Below are positions 16,017 through 23,730 of a DNA stretch of 47,521 nucleotides, in pieces. Position numbers and translations under genes: made by a program. A model generated the notes under the pieces. The model made no database searches. It saw nothing but the letters and a program-made list of their open reading frames with translations, and was not told the origin of the DNA. The DNA is from Lachnospiraceae bacterium (lineage in GTDB: Bacteria > Bacillota > Clostridia > Lachnospirales > Lachnospiraceae), in NCBI GenBank assembly GCA_009774175.1, contig VSNG01000029.1, positions 1 through 47,521 of the forward strand, written 5' to 3'. The first letter of the stretch is position 1, and each line of letters opens with the position of its first letter.

Positions 16017-17033
16017 ATGAAAAAAGCAGGCAGTATATTAATGGCGGCGCTTCTCCTTGCGGGCGTCCTCTGGGGCTGCGCAGGCAAAGCCGGCGAACGC
16101 GGCGGCTCCGCCCCGTCCGATAAAACCCCCGTGGTATTAAACGAGGTAGCGCATTCCATCTTTTACGCACCCATGTATGTGGCTATCGAAGAAGGCTATT
16201 TTGCGGATGAGGGACTCGACCTCACCCTTGTCACAGGCTTTGGCGCCGATAAAACCATGACGGCGCTGTTGACCGGAGAAGCCGACATCGGTTTTATGGG
16301 AAGCGAGAGCACAATCTACACTTACAAGGAAGGCGCCTCCGACTACGCGGTAAACTTTGCCCAGCTCACCCAGCGGGCCGGTAACTTTCTGGTATCCAGA
16401 GAACCCATTGAGGATTTCACCTGGGATATGCTGATCGGCAAGGATGTCCTTGGCGGCCGGGCAGGCGGTATGCCTGAAATGGTATTCGAGTATATTCTCA
16501 AGAAAAACGACATTGATCCTGCTAACGATCTGTCCATAGACCAGAGCATCGACTTTGGTTCCACTGCTGCAGCTTTCTCCGGCGGTCAGGGGGATTTCTC
16601 CGTGGAATTTGAGCCCCATGCAACCTCCCTTGAGACGAAGGGCGACGGCTATGTGGTGGCTTCTCTCGGCGAAGATTCGGGCTATGTCCCCTACACCGCC
16701 TTCTCCGCGAGAAAAAGCTATATTGAAAAAAATCCCGCTGTTATAGAAGCTTTCACAAGAGCGCTGCAAAAAGGGATGGATTATGTGCAGACCCACACCC
16801 CTGCGGAGATCGCCAAAGTAATCGCGCCCCAGTTTGAAGAAACGGAGCTTTCCACCATAGAGACCATCGTGGGCAGATACGCCGCACAGGACACATGGAA
16901 GACCGACCTGATTTTCACTGAGGAAAGCTTCACCCTTTTGGAAAACATTCTGGAAGAGGCTGGCGAGCTGGACGGCAGAGTACCCTACGAGGATCTGGTG
17001 GACACGACTTTCGCAAAAAAGGCCGCTCCCTGA
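16017..17033 (+). CDS. NMT1/ThiY/SsuA-type substrate-binding lipoprotein
   Basis: A 338-residue exported lipoprotein. The start at 16017 has GAGGAGG about 6 nt upstream; an ATG at 15969 is in frame but lacks a site. The signal peptide MKKAGSILMAALLLAGVLWG ends at a cysteine lipobox. The mature part begins with VVLNEVAHSIFYAPMYVAIE and GYFADEGLDLTLVTGFG, typical of NMT1/THI5-like ABC binding proteins for thiamine precursors, sulfonates, nitrate or similar small solutes. YVPYTAFSARKSYIEKNPAV matches the usual C-terminal lobe. No permease or ATPase gene is adjacent, so it is an orphan component and the ligand is unknown. A terminator follows at 17061. Confidence 0.88.
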   Translation: MKKAGSILMAALLLAGVLWGCAGKAGERGGSAPSDKTPVVLNEVAHSIFYAPMYVAIEEGYFADEGLDLTLVTGFGADKTMTALLTGEADIGFMGSESTIYTYKEGASDYAVNFAQLTQRAGNFLVSREPIEDFTWDMLIGKDVLGGRAGGMPEMVFEYILKKNDIDPANDLSIDQSIDFGSTAAAFSGGQGDFSVEFEPHATSLETKGDGYVVASLGEDSGYVPYTAFSARKSYIEKNPAVIEAFTRALQKGMDYVQTHTPAEIAKVIAPQFEETELSTIETIVGRYAAQDTWKTDLIFTEESFTLLENILEEAGELDGRVPYEDLVDTTFAKKAAP

Positions 17034-17060
17034 TTTCGATCCCGCATCAGGCTGACATTA

Positions 17061-17093
17061 GAAAAGCCCGGCATTTTGCCGGGCTCCTTTTTA
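17061..17093. terminator. convergent bidirectional terminator
   Basis: AGCCCGGC pairs with GCCGGGCT around ATTTT. T residues follow on the plus strand (17088-17092) and on the minus strand (complement of AAAA at 17062-17065). It serves the plus-strand binding lipoprotein and the minus-strand HPt gene, which ends at 17091. Confidence 0.85.
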
Positions 17094-17465
17094 CGACTCT
17101 CCTAGCAGCTCCTTCAGTGCGTCCACCACAAAGCGGTACTGGGTAAGCATTTCCTCAACGCCCACTTCCATCTCCGCGTAATTCTCGTCCTTCACCGCCT
17201 GCTCCTGCTCCGCCGCAAGCTGGGACAGATAGTTTGCGCCAATGGAACGCATGGCGTTTTTGAGTCCGTGCACTTCTATGCGGTAGCGCTCATAATCCTT
17301 TTCCTCATAAGCCTTTCGGATCAGGGGAATCTTCTCCTGTCCTTCCTCCATGGCGGCCCACAGCACCTCCATGTAAATCGCCTCGTCTCCGGCGCAAAGC
17401 CTGATGCCTTCTTCCACATCAAAGCCCTTGATTACCAGATCCTCAAATGACCGAATCGTTCCCAT
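17091..17465 (-). CDS. histidine phosphotransfer (HPt) domain protein
   Basis: A 124-residue protein. The start at 17465 (MGTIRSFEDLVIKGFDVEEG) follows AGGAGG, which lies in the last codons of the DUF1836 gene; its ATG follows that gene's stop by about one base, so translation is probably coupled. It is a helical bundle with the phosphoacceptor motif RIEVHGLKNAMRSIGA (His at about residue 69 and the usual Leu-Lys-Asn/Gly-Ala pattern) and a following LAAEQEQA helix. It carries no other domain. It could pass phosphate between the receivers of the hybrid kinase at 18673, which has no HPt of its own, and another regulator. The pairing is inferred from proximity. Confidence 0.85.
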   Translation of the reverse strand: MGTIRSFEDLVIKGFDVEEGIRLCAGDEAIYMEVLWAAMEEGQEKIPLIRKAYEEKDYERYRIEVHGLKNAMRSIGANYLSQLAAEQEQAVKDENYAEMEVGVEEMLTQYRFVVDALKELLGES

Positions 17466-17466
17466 T

Positions 17467-18105
17467 TTACTCTTCCTCCTGCATCTTTCCCTTTTTCCTT
17501 TTCTCTTCCCCGCGCTTATCCGTAATGCCGTCAATCATCTTTTCTATTAACAGCTTTTTAACATATACGTCAAAGCTTAACATGCAGATAAAGGAGTAAA
17601 TTTTCAGAAAATCCCGTTCCTCCTCGGGGGCATCCTCAAAGGTTTTCTGGGCAATTTGAAACTTTTCCTCCACATCCGCTTTTAAAACATCCTTCTGCTC
17701 CCGTTCCAGACTGAAAACCTCCTCGTAAACGCGGGTAAGATCATATGTCTTCCCGTTTTCGAAGTAACGCTGCGTAATCGGCTGCAGGAGCTCCTGAATG
17801 TCGCTGATTGACAAAATCCCTTTGTAATAGTAGATAAAGATTAAAAGAAGGACATGATCCCTTGAATATTTCTTTTTGGACGGCGGCGGAAGCAGATTAT
17901 TTTTTGCGTAATTATTAATCATCGTCTTCGTCAGAATCTTATCTGTGGCAGGCTCTCTGGTAGTATTTTTCAGATGGGTGTCCATAAATGTCGTCACCTG
18001 ATCCATATAGAGACCGATATCCGGAATATCCATCGCCCTGATATATTCTATCCTGTCTACGCTTCCTTTAATGCTGTTTAACAGGTCCTCTATGTTAATT
18101 GTCAT
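17467..18105 (-). CDS. DUF1836 family protein (MerR-like helix-turn-helix)
   Basis: A 212-residue protein from the ATG at 18105 (MTINIEDLLNSIKGSVDRIE), with GGAAAGG about 8 nt upstream. It contains the DUF1836 core: ILTKTMINNYAKNNLLPPP, KKKYSRDHVLLLIFIYYYKG and LSISDIQELLQPI, which resembles a MerR-type winged helix where a NxxK and YxxxH pattern replaces the usual start. The C-terminal third is helical and rich in Lys and Glu. Members are found across Clostridia and Bacilli and their function is unknown; DNA binding is predicted. It lies directly upstream of the HPt gene, forming a two-gene unit divergent from yerC. Confidence 0.8.
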   Translation of the reverse strand: MTINIEDLLNSIKGSVDRIEYIRAMDIPDIGLYMDQVTTFMDTHLKNTTREPATDKILTKTMINNYAKNNLLPPPSKKKYSRDHVLLLIFIYYYKGILSISDIQELLQPITQRYFENGKTYDLTRVYEEVFSLEREQKDVLKADVEEKFQIAQKTFEDAPEEERDFLKIYSFICMLSFDVYVKKLLIEKMIDGITDKRGEEKRKKGKMQEEE

Positions 18106-18265
18106 TTTTTGCGCCTTTCCTGTTTTTCTATTTCCTATTATATAGTTTTCACAATTACCTGACAAGTACAGTTTACAAAAAAGAGCGTCTGTGATATATT
18201 CATACATAACATCTCTAAAGTATTAACGTGTGAAAGCAATACGGTTCTTTCAGAATGGAGGCTCT

Positions 18266-18553
18266 ATGAATAAGAAACTCAAAACCGATGCGGTCGACCA
18301 CCTGTTTCAGGCTGTCCTGTGCCTGAAAACCCAGGATGAATGCTATGACTTTTTCGAAGATCTTTGCACAGTCAACGAGCTTTTGTCCCTCTCCCAGCGT
18401 TTTGAGGTGGCGTCCATGCTCAAACAGCAAAAAACCTATCTGGAAATTGCCGAAAAAACCGGCGCATCCACCGCAACCATCAGCCGTGTCAACCGTTCCC
18501 TGAATTATGGCAACGACGGCTATGAGCTGATTTTTAACCGTCTCAATTCATAA
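18266..18553 (+). CDS. YerC/YecD family TrpR-like transcriptional regulator
   Basis: A 95-residue protein starting at 18266, where GGAGG lies 6 nt before the ATG. It carries the TrpR-related helix-turn-helix: LLSLSQRFEVASMLKQQKTY, LEIAEKTGASTATISRVNR and a short C-terminal NYGNDGYELIFNRL. Length and sequence match the YerC/YecD family, small DNA-binding proteins of Firmicutes often found near pcrA or purine genes. Its target and effector are not known to me. It stands divergently from the DUF1836 gene, with about 160 nt between starts, which probably holds both promoters. Confidence 0.88.
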   Translation: MNKKLKTDAVDHLFQAVLCLKTQDECYDFFEDLCTVNELLSLSQRFEVASMLKQQKTYLEIAEKTGASTATISRVNRSLNYGNDGYELIFNRLNS

Positions 18554-18672
18554 AAGACAAACGCGCTCCCTTCATGTTTTTTTACAAAACCTCTCGCGTA
18601 TTGACACAGATTTACGAACTTGTTAAACTAGTTATAATTACTAAAATTTTTCATCGAGAGAGGTGAGGAAAT

Positions 18673-21600
18673 ATGTATACTTGTCGTCTTCATATATATA
18701 TCACGGGGCATCCCAGCCATACGCTGGATGTCATAAAAAAGATGCCCTCTCTTGTGAATTTCACCCACATTTTTTCTGAAAGCGACGAGCCGGAAGAAGA
18801 TCCGGCTGCAAAAGCGGATTTAATCATTGCCGATCTGTCGAATGCAGATCTTCCTTCTGCTGTGCAGATTTTGCTGCAAAAACGCCGCGCCGAGGCGCAG
18901 ATCATTCTGCTGGCGGACAAAAAACAGCTGCAGCTTCTCTGCTCCGAACCGGGCTTAAAGGATATCACGGATATCTGGATCACGCCCATGTCAGACGACG
19001 AAATCCGTTTCCGTTTCCTGCGTTGGCAGGAGACCTGTAAGATGAGCCGGGATCTTTGGCAGACCAATCATTATCTCGAAGCTACGATTAATAATGTTCC
19101 CAATCTGATCTGGTACAAGGACAAGGACGGCGTTCACGAAAAGGTAAACGACTGCTTCTGCCGGGCTGTTAATAAGACCAAGCAGCAGGTGCAGGGCCGC
19201 AGGCATGCCTATATCTGGGATGTGGAGGAAGACGATCCCTCCTGCATCGAATCGGAACACCAGGTCATGAGCAAACAGCAGACCCTCATATCCGAAGAGA
19301 CCATTAAAGCCGGAGACGAGCTGCGGACACTTATGTGTTACAAGTCTCCCCTCTACAATCTTGACGGGACGGTCATGGGTACCGTGGGCGTAGGCATTGA
19401 CGTGACTAAAGAACGCGCCTATGAACAGGAAATTATGAAAAAGAACCGGGATCTGGAAACCATTCTTGCCACCATGGACTGCGGCGTAATGAGTCATACC
19501 CTCGATAATTCCCGTATTCTCAATATCAACAACGCGGCTCTTAAGATCCTTGGATATGAAACCTCGGAGGAAATGCTTGCGGACGGTTTTGATCTGATTG
19601 CCGGCTCTGTTCTGGATGAAGACAAAAACAGGCTCCGCGACAGTATCAGAATGTTAAAGAACGCCGGAGATACCGTCAACATTGAGTATCGTATCAAACA
19701 TAAAAATGGCGAAATTCTTCACGTGCTGGGAAACATTAAGCTTTATGAGGAAAACGGCGAGCTCTGCTGCCAGCGTTTTCTGGTAGACTGTACGGAACAG
19801 AAGTTACAGGAAAAGAAAACCGAAAGACGGCAGATGGAGCTGATTCAGGCGCTGAGCCGGGATTTCAGTCTGGTCTGCTTCATAGAAGCCGAGACAGGCA
19901 CGATGGTACCTGTACGGGCCAGCAGCAAGGGCGCAGGCAATATTTTTGAAGGTACAATTTCCTTTACGGAAAGCATGGAAAAATACATACAGAACGTAGT
20001 CTATGAGGAAGACCGGGAAATGCTGCGGCAGGTTGTTTCCCTGGACGCCCTGAAAGAAAAACTGACCGGGGACAAAATATTCTCCGTCAATTACCGCAAA
20101 TATGTGGACGGAGAAATCGTATATTTCCAGATGAAGGCCGTAAGCGCAGTGACAAACGAAGACGGTTTCGGCATCGTGCTCGGTTTTCGCAGTGTGGATG
20201 CGGATATCCGCAGGGAGATGGAGCAGAATACCCTGTTGGAGTCCGCCCTTTCCCAGGCCAACAGAGCCAGCAAGGCCAAAAGCGTATTCCTGTCCAATAT
20301 GTCCCACGATATCCGTACCCCGATGAACGCCATCGTCGGCTTTACCAATCTGGCCATCACCCACCAGAACCAGCCGGAGCTGGTGGAAGAATATCTGAGA
20401 AAGATCCAGACCTCCGGAAACCATCTGCTGAGTCTGATCAATGATATACTGGATATGAGCCATATTGAAAGCGGCAAGATTCATCTGGATGAGAAGCCCT
20501 GCCGTCTTCCGGATATTTTATACAGTCTGCGTAATATTCTGCAGGCGGACATCCACGCCAAGCAGCTGGAGCTACAGATTGACACGGTTGACGTCTTGGA
20601 TGAAAATATATACTGCGATAAGCTCCGGCTCAACCAGGTTCTTCTGAATCTGCTCAGCAATGCCGTAAAATATACGGGCGCGGGCGGAACCGTCAGCATG
20701 CGGATCACGGAGAAATCAGGAGCCCCCTCAGGCTATGCCATCTACGAATTTTTGATCAAGGATAACGGCATCGGCATGAGTCCTGAGTTTGTCGAGCATA
20801 TTTTTGAGCCCTTCGAGCGGGAACGCAACAGTACAATCAGCAAAATCCAGGGAACGGGGCTTGGCATGTCCATCACGAAAAACATCGTGGATATGATGAA
20901 TGGTACCATTGGGGTAAAAAGCGAAAAAGGCGTGGGCACCGAATTTACGGTTACCTTTACTTTCCGTCTGCATTCACAGACAATGGAGTCCCTCACCATA
21001 CCTGAGCTGCAAAACTGCAAGGCCCTGGTGGTTGACGACGACTTCAACACCTGCGACAGTATTTCCTATATGCTGGGGCAGCTTGGCATGAACGCGGAAT
21101 GGACGCTGTCTGGCAAAGAAGCGGTGCTTCGGAGCAAGCAGGCCGTTATGCGCAACACGGACTACTCCGTATACATCGTAGACTGGCTGCTGCCCGACAT
21201 GAATGGCGTAGAGGTAACAAGACGTATCCGAAAGGAAACGGACGATAACGTGCCCATCATTATTCTGACCGCATACGACTGGTCCGATATTGAGAAGGAG
21301 GCCAAGGAAGCCGGCGTTACGGCATTTTGCAGTAAGCCGCTGTTTCTGTCAGAATTAAGTTCCTGTCTCCAGTCCATTTTACAGCCCAAGCCGCAGGATG
21401 ACGATACCCCCGGAAAGGATAAGCCCACCCGGCATACCGGTCGGATTCTGTTAGCTGAGGACGTGGAAATGAATCAGGAAATTGCCGTAGCCATTCTGGA
21501 AAACGCGGGCTTTTGCGTGGACGTCGCAGAAGACGGCCGGGCGGCCCTTGATATGATCAGCCAATCGGAAGCCGGCTATTATCAGGCCGTACTGATGGAT

Positions 21601-21810
21601 GTGCAGATGCCCGTCATGGACGGTTATGAGGCAACGCAGCATATCCGGCAGCTCAAAAACCCGGAACTTGCTTCCATTCCGATCATAGCCATGACCGCAA
21701 ACGCCTTCACGGAAGACAAAGAAGCGGCCCTCAAGTGCGGCATGAACGGTCACATTGCCAAACCCATCGACGTGTCGGTATTACTTGAGACGCTCGACAC
21801 TGTACTATAG
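18673..21810 (+). CDS. hybrid sensor histidine kinase with two receiver domains
   Basis: A 1045-residue cytosolic kinase with GAGAGGTGAGG before its ATG. Domains in order: a degenerate receiver-like segment (about 1-115, with IIADLSNADLP); PAS domains at about 131-250 (NNVPNLIWYKDKDGV) and 263-380; a third PAS-like region at about 390-505; HisKA with MSHDIRTPMNAIVGF, His at about 545; HATPase (LLNLLSNAVKYT, DNGIGMSPEF, GTGLGMSI); receiver 1 with Asp at about 837 (VYIVDWLLPDMNG); receiver 2 with Asp at about 976 (VLMDVQMPVMDGYEAT) and the MTANAF...K ending. No membrane segment is visible, so the signal is probably intracellular through the PAS domains. It lacks an HPt domain, which makes the separate HPt protein at 17091 a candidate partner. 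The output is unknown. Confidence 0.92.
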   Translation: MYTCRLHIYITGHPSHTLDVIKKMPSLVNFTHIFSESDEPEEDPAAKADLIIADLSNADLPSAVQILLQKRRAEAQIILLADKKQLQLLCSEPGLKDITDIWITPMSDDEIRFRFLRWQETCKMSRDLWQTNHYLEATINNVPNLIWYKDKDGVHEKVNDCFCRAVNKTKQQVQGRRHAYIWDVEEDDPSCIESEHQVMSKQQTLISEETIKAGDELRTLMCYKSPLYNLDGTVMGTVGVGIDVTKERAYEQEIMKKNRDLETILATMDCGVMSHTLDNSRILNINNAALKILGYETSEEMLADGFDLIAGSVLDEDKNRLRDSIRMLKNAGDTVNIEYRIKHKNGEILHVLGNIKLYEENGELCCQRFLVDCTEQKLQEKKTERRQMELIQALSRDFSLVCFIEAETGTMVPVRASSKGAGNIFEGTISFTESMEKYIQNVVYEEDREMLRQVVSLDALKEKLTGDKIFSVNYRKYVDGEIVYFQMKAVSAVTNEDGFGIVLGFRSVDADIRREMEQNTLLESALSQANRASKAKSVFLSNMSHDIRTPMNAIVGFTNLAITHQNQPELVEEYLRKIQTSGNHLLSLINDILDMSHIESGKIHLDEKPCRLPDILYSLRNILQADIHAKQLELQIDTVDVLDENIYCDKLRLNQVLLNLLSNAVKYTGAGGTVSMRITEKSGAPSGYAIYEFLIKDNGIGMSPEFVEHIFEPFERERNSTISKIQGTGLGMSITKNIVDMMNGTIGVKSEKGVGTEFTVTFTFRLHSQTMESLTIPELQNCKALVVDDDFNTCDSISYMLGQLGMNAEWTLSGKEAVLRSKQAVMRNTDYSVYIVDWLLPDMNGVEVTRRIRKETDDNVPIIILTAYDWSDIEKEAKEAGVTAFCSKPLFLSELSSCLQSILQPKPQDDDTPGKDKPTRHTGRILLAEDVEMNQEIAVAILENAGFCVDVAEDGRAALDMISQSEAGYYQAVLMDVQMPVMDGYEATQHIRQLKNPELASIPIIAMTANAFTEDKEAALKCGMNGHIAKPIDVSVLLETLDTVL

Positions 21811-21843
21811 GCAATAAATAAACGAAAAAAGAAAAAACACAGC

Positions 21844-21872
21844 TTTACATTTTATATAATGTATGCTATCCT
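21844..21872 (+). promoter_or_regulatory. sigma-A-type promoter of the cold-shock gene
   Basis: TTTACA at 21844-21849 and TATCCT at 21867-21872 are spaced by 17 nt. Transcription would start near 21880, giving a short AT-rich leader before the GGAGG site at 21904. Confidence 0.5.
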
Positions 21873-21916
21873 ATCAATGTTGTCAATGTTATTTTTATTT
21901 TTTGGAGGTATCAACA

Positions 21917-22117
21917 ATGAACAAAGGTACAGTAAAATGGTTTAACAACCAAAAGGGCTACGGCTTCATCTCCGATGAGCAGGGTAACGATGTATTCGTT
22001 CACTACTCCGGGCTCAACATGGAAGGCTTCAAGTCTCTCGAAGAGGGCGCTGAGGTTGAGTACGAGGTAGTTAATGGTGAAAAGGGACCTCAGGCCGTAA
22101 ACGTAACAAAGTTATAA
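21917..22117 (+). CDS. cold-shock domain protein
   Basis: A 66-residue single OB-fold RNA/ssDNA chaperone. The start at 21917 (MNKGTVKWFNNQKGYGFI) has GGAGG about 9 nt upstream; an in-frame ATG at 21863 would add an unrelated leader. RNP1 is KGYGFIS and RNP2 is VFVHYS, both intact. The sequence ends GPQAVNVTKL as in CspA/CspB/CspD relatives. Members melt secondary structure in mRNA and act in cold adaptation or stationary phase; which role applies is not shown. It is a monocistronic unit with its own promoter and a terminator at 22241. Confidence 0.95.
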   Translation: MNKGTVKWFNNQKGYGFISDEQGNDVFVHYSGLNMEGFKSLEEGAEVEYEVVNGEKGPQAVNVTKL

Positions 22118-22240
22118 GAGCTGCGTTGCTTATAACATCTATAATCAGTATCACGATGTGCCTGTTCTTAAATATAATGTTCTGAAATAATGAGTAAGAC
22201 TTTGTTATTTAGAATCAGCTATTGTTGTAACGGATTAGAG

Positions 22241-22280
22241 AAGAAAAAGAACCTGTCAATACGACAGGTTTTTTTCTTTT
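22241..22280. terminator. bidirectional terminator between csp and hisA
   Basis: ACCTGTC (22251) and GACAGGT (22263) form a 7-bp stem around AATAC. A T tract follows on the plus strand (22269 onward) and an A-rich tract lies on the other side, serving the minus-strand hisA. Confidence 0.8.
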
Positions 22281-23059
22281 CAATCCTCCTTCATATATGC
22301 CAGCACATCCGAAAAGTCCATGCCGCCGCCAAAAAGACTGAGCGCGCTTCCGATTGTCACGTCCACCCTGCCTTTCCCAAGCTGCCTGACCTTGTCAAGA
22401 TCTGCAAAGCTGTGCACGCCGCCGGCGTAGGTAACGGGAATTTTCCCCCAGTCTCCCAAAAGCTTCACAACAGCCTCCTCAATGCCGGCGTTCTTTCCTT
22501 CCACGTCCACCGCATGTATCAAAAATTCATCACAATACCCGGAAAGCTCGTCAAGCGTCTGGTATGTCAGCTCCACCGAGGTATATTTCTGCCATCTGTC
22601 GGTCACAATATAGTAACGGCCTTCTCTGCCTCTTACGCTCAGATCAAGGGTAAGCTTATCTTTTCCGGTTTCCCGCAAAAGCGCACGGAGCCTGTCATAT
22701 CGGATCTCTCCCCCGGAAAAAACATAGGAGGTGACAATTACATGGCTTGCGCCCGCCTCCAAAAAATCAGCGGCATTCTCCGGCGTAATTCCTCCTCCTG
22801 CCTGAAGGCCTCCCGGATATGCCAAAAGCGCCGCAAGCGCCTGCTTCTTCGTCTCCTCATAATGAGGAGAGGCCGCCGGATTCAGGAGTATGACATGTCC
22901 CCCGGAAAGTCCGTGTTCCCGATAAAATTTTGAAAAAAAAGCGGCGCCCTGTGCCGCAACAAAATTCTCCTGCGCCAGATCTCCTTCGTCCTTAAGACTT
23001 CCTCCCACGATCTGCTTGACACTGCCGTTATGAATGTCAATACAAGGCCGAAATTTCAT
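22280..23059 (-). CDS. hisA: ProFAR isomerase, eukaryote-like HisA
   Basis: Isomerises N'-5'-phosphoribosyl-formimino-AICAR ribotide in histidine synthesis. The start at 23059 (MKFRPCIDIHNGSVKQIVGG) has GGAGG 6 nt upstream; the ATG 12 nt earlier overlaps that site. The TIM barrel shows the first catalytic aspartate in CIDIHNG and the second in TLDLSVRG, with GGLQAGGGI and VTYAGGVHS phosphate-binding turns. The opening and the FYREHGLSGGHVILL segment resemble the fungal/plant HIS6 form rather than the common bacterial HisA, which starts with a PAIDL pattern. It is alone, not in a his operon. A 260-residue length fits the HIS6 type. Confidence 0.85.
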   Translation of the reverse strand: MKFRPCIDIHNGSVKQIVGGSLKDEGDLAQENFVAAQGAAFFSKFYREHGLSGGHVILLNPAASPHYEETKKQALAALLAYPGGLQAGGGITPENAADFLEAGASHVIVTSYVFSGGEIRYDRLRALLRETGKDKLTLDLSVRGREGRYYIVTDRWQKYTSVELTYQTLDELSGYCDEFLIHAVDVEGKNAGIEEAVVKLLGDWGKIPVTYAGGVHSFADLDKVRQLGKGRVDVTIGSALSLFGGGMDFSDVLAYMKED

Positions 23060-23186
23060 AATTACCTCCATAATTACAGATGTATAATTTAATATCTAAC
23101 TGACATAATAACATAAGAACAGGGAGTTTATCAAACATTCTGTTTACAGAAACAAGAGATTTTAAATCTAGTAAAGGAGTGAAATC

Positions 23187-23681
23187 ATGAAAAGAATAAA
23201 AACATTACTGTTCGTCTCTCTCATGGTGCTCAGTATGGCCGCGCTGACCGCCTGCGGCAGCAGAAACGCCGGCGACAATGGCAACGCCACTCAGAACGAT
23301 ACAGGCGCCACAACAGAAAACGGCACGGATGCAGGAAACACAAATGGTACAACAGGCACTGCCGGCACAACGGATAATGGCACAGGTGTTGACGGCACAG
23401 ACAATACCGGCACAGATACAAACGGCGCCGGTATCAACAACACAGATACTAACGGTACTGATGGCACCGGCATGGGCACGGACAACAACGACACCCTGAA
23501 TGACAATGTAAACGACGCTACCGCAGGTACAAACGGCACAGACGGCGGCGCCATCGCTGACGATGTGGGAAATGCCATCGGCGATGCAGGAAACGCGGCT
23601 TCCGATATCATTGACGACGCGGCAACCGGCGTTGAAAACGCAGTGGATGATTTAACCGGCAATTCTTCCGGGACACGCTGA
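23187..23681 (+). CDS. low-complexity lipoprotein rich in Gly, Thr, Asn and Asp
   Basis: A 164-residue protein with AAAGGAG before the ATG. The signal peptide MKRIKTLLFVSLMVLSMAAL ends in a lipobox (LTAC), so it is anchored outside the membrane. Nearly the whole mature part is an irregular repeat of short TNGT, DGTD and GTG units with no aromatic residues and few charges other than aspartate. The last 45 residues (DDVGNAIGDAGNAASDIIDD and after) form a more regular, helix-like, acidic ending. It resembles a disordered surface linker and may bind cations. No family is recognised. A terminator follows directly. Confidence 0.75.
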   Translation: MKRIKTLLFVSLMVLSMAALTACGSRNAGDNGNATQNDTGATTENGTDAGNTNGTTGTAGTTDNGTGVDGTDNTGTDTNGAGINNTDTNGTDGTGMGTDNNDTLNDNVNDATAGTNGTDGGAIADDVGNAIGDAGNAASDIIDDAATGVENAVDDLTGNSSGTR

Positions 23682-23689
23682 CGTTAAAA

Positions 23690-23726
23690 AAAGAGTTCCC
23701 GGGGCAAAAGCCTCCGGGATCTCTTT
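23690..23726. terminator. terminator between the lipoprotein gene and fbp
   Basis: AAAGAG-TCCCGG-GC pairs with GC-CCGGGA-CTCTTT around AAAA. T runs are present on both sides, so it can act on both convergent genes. Confidence 0.8.
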
Positions 23727-23730
23727 CATT

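Noticed and set aside
18598..18645. TTGACA...TATAAT promoter for the hybrid kinase
   Set aside because: The two best boxes are 26 nt apart. TAAACT at 17-nt spacing is a possible but weak alternative, so no promoter was called.
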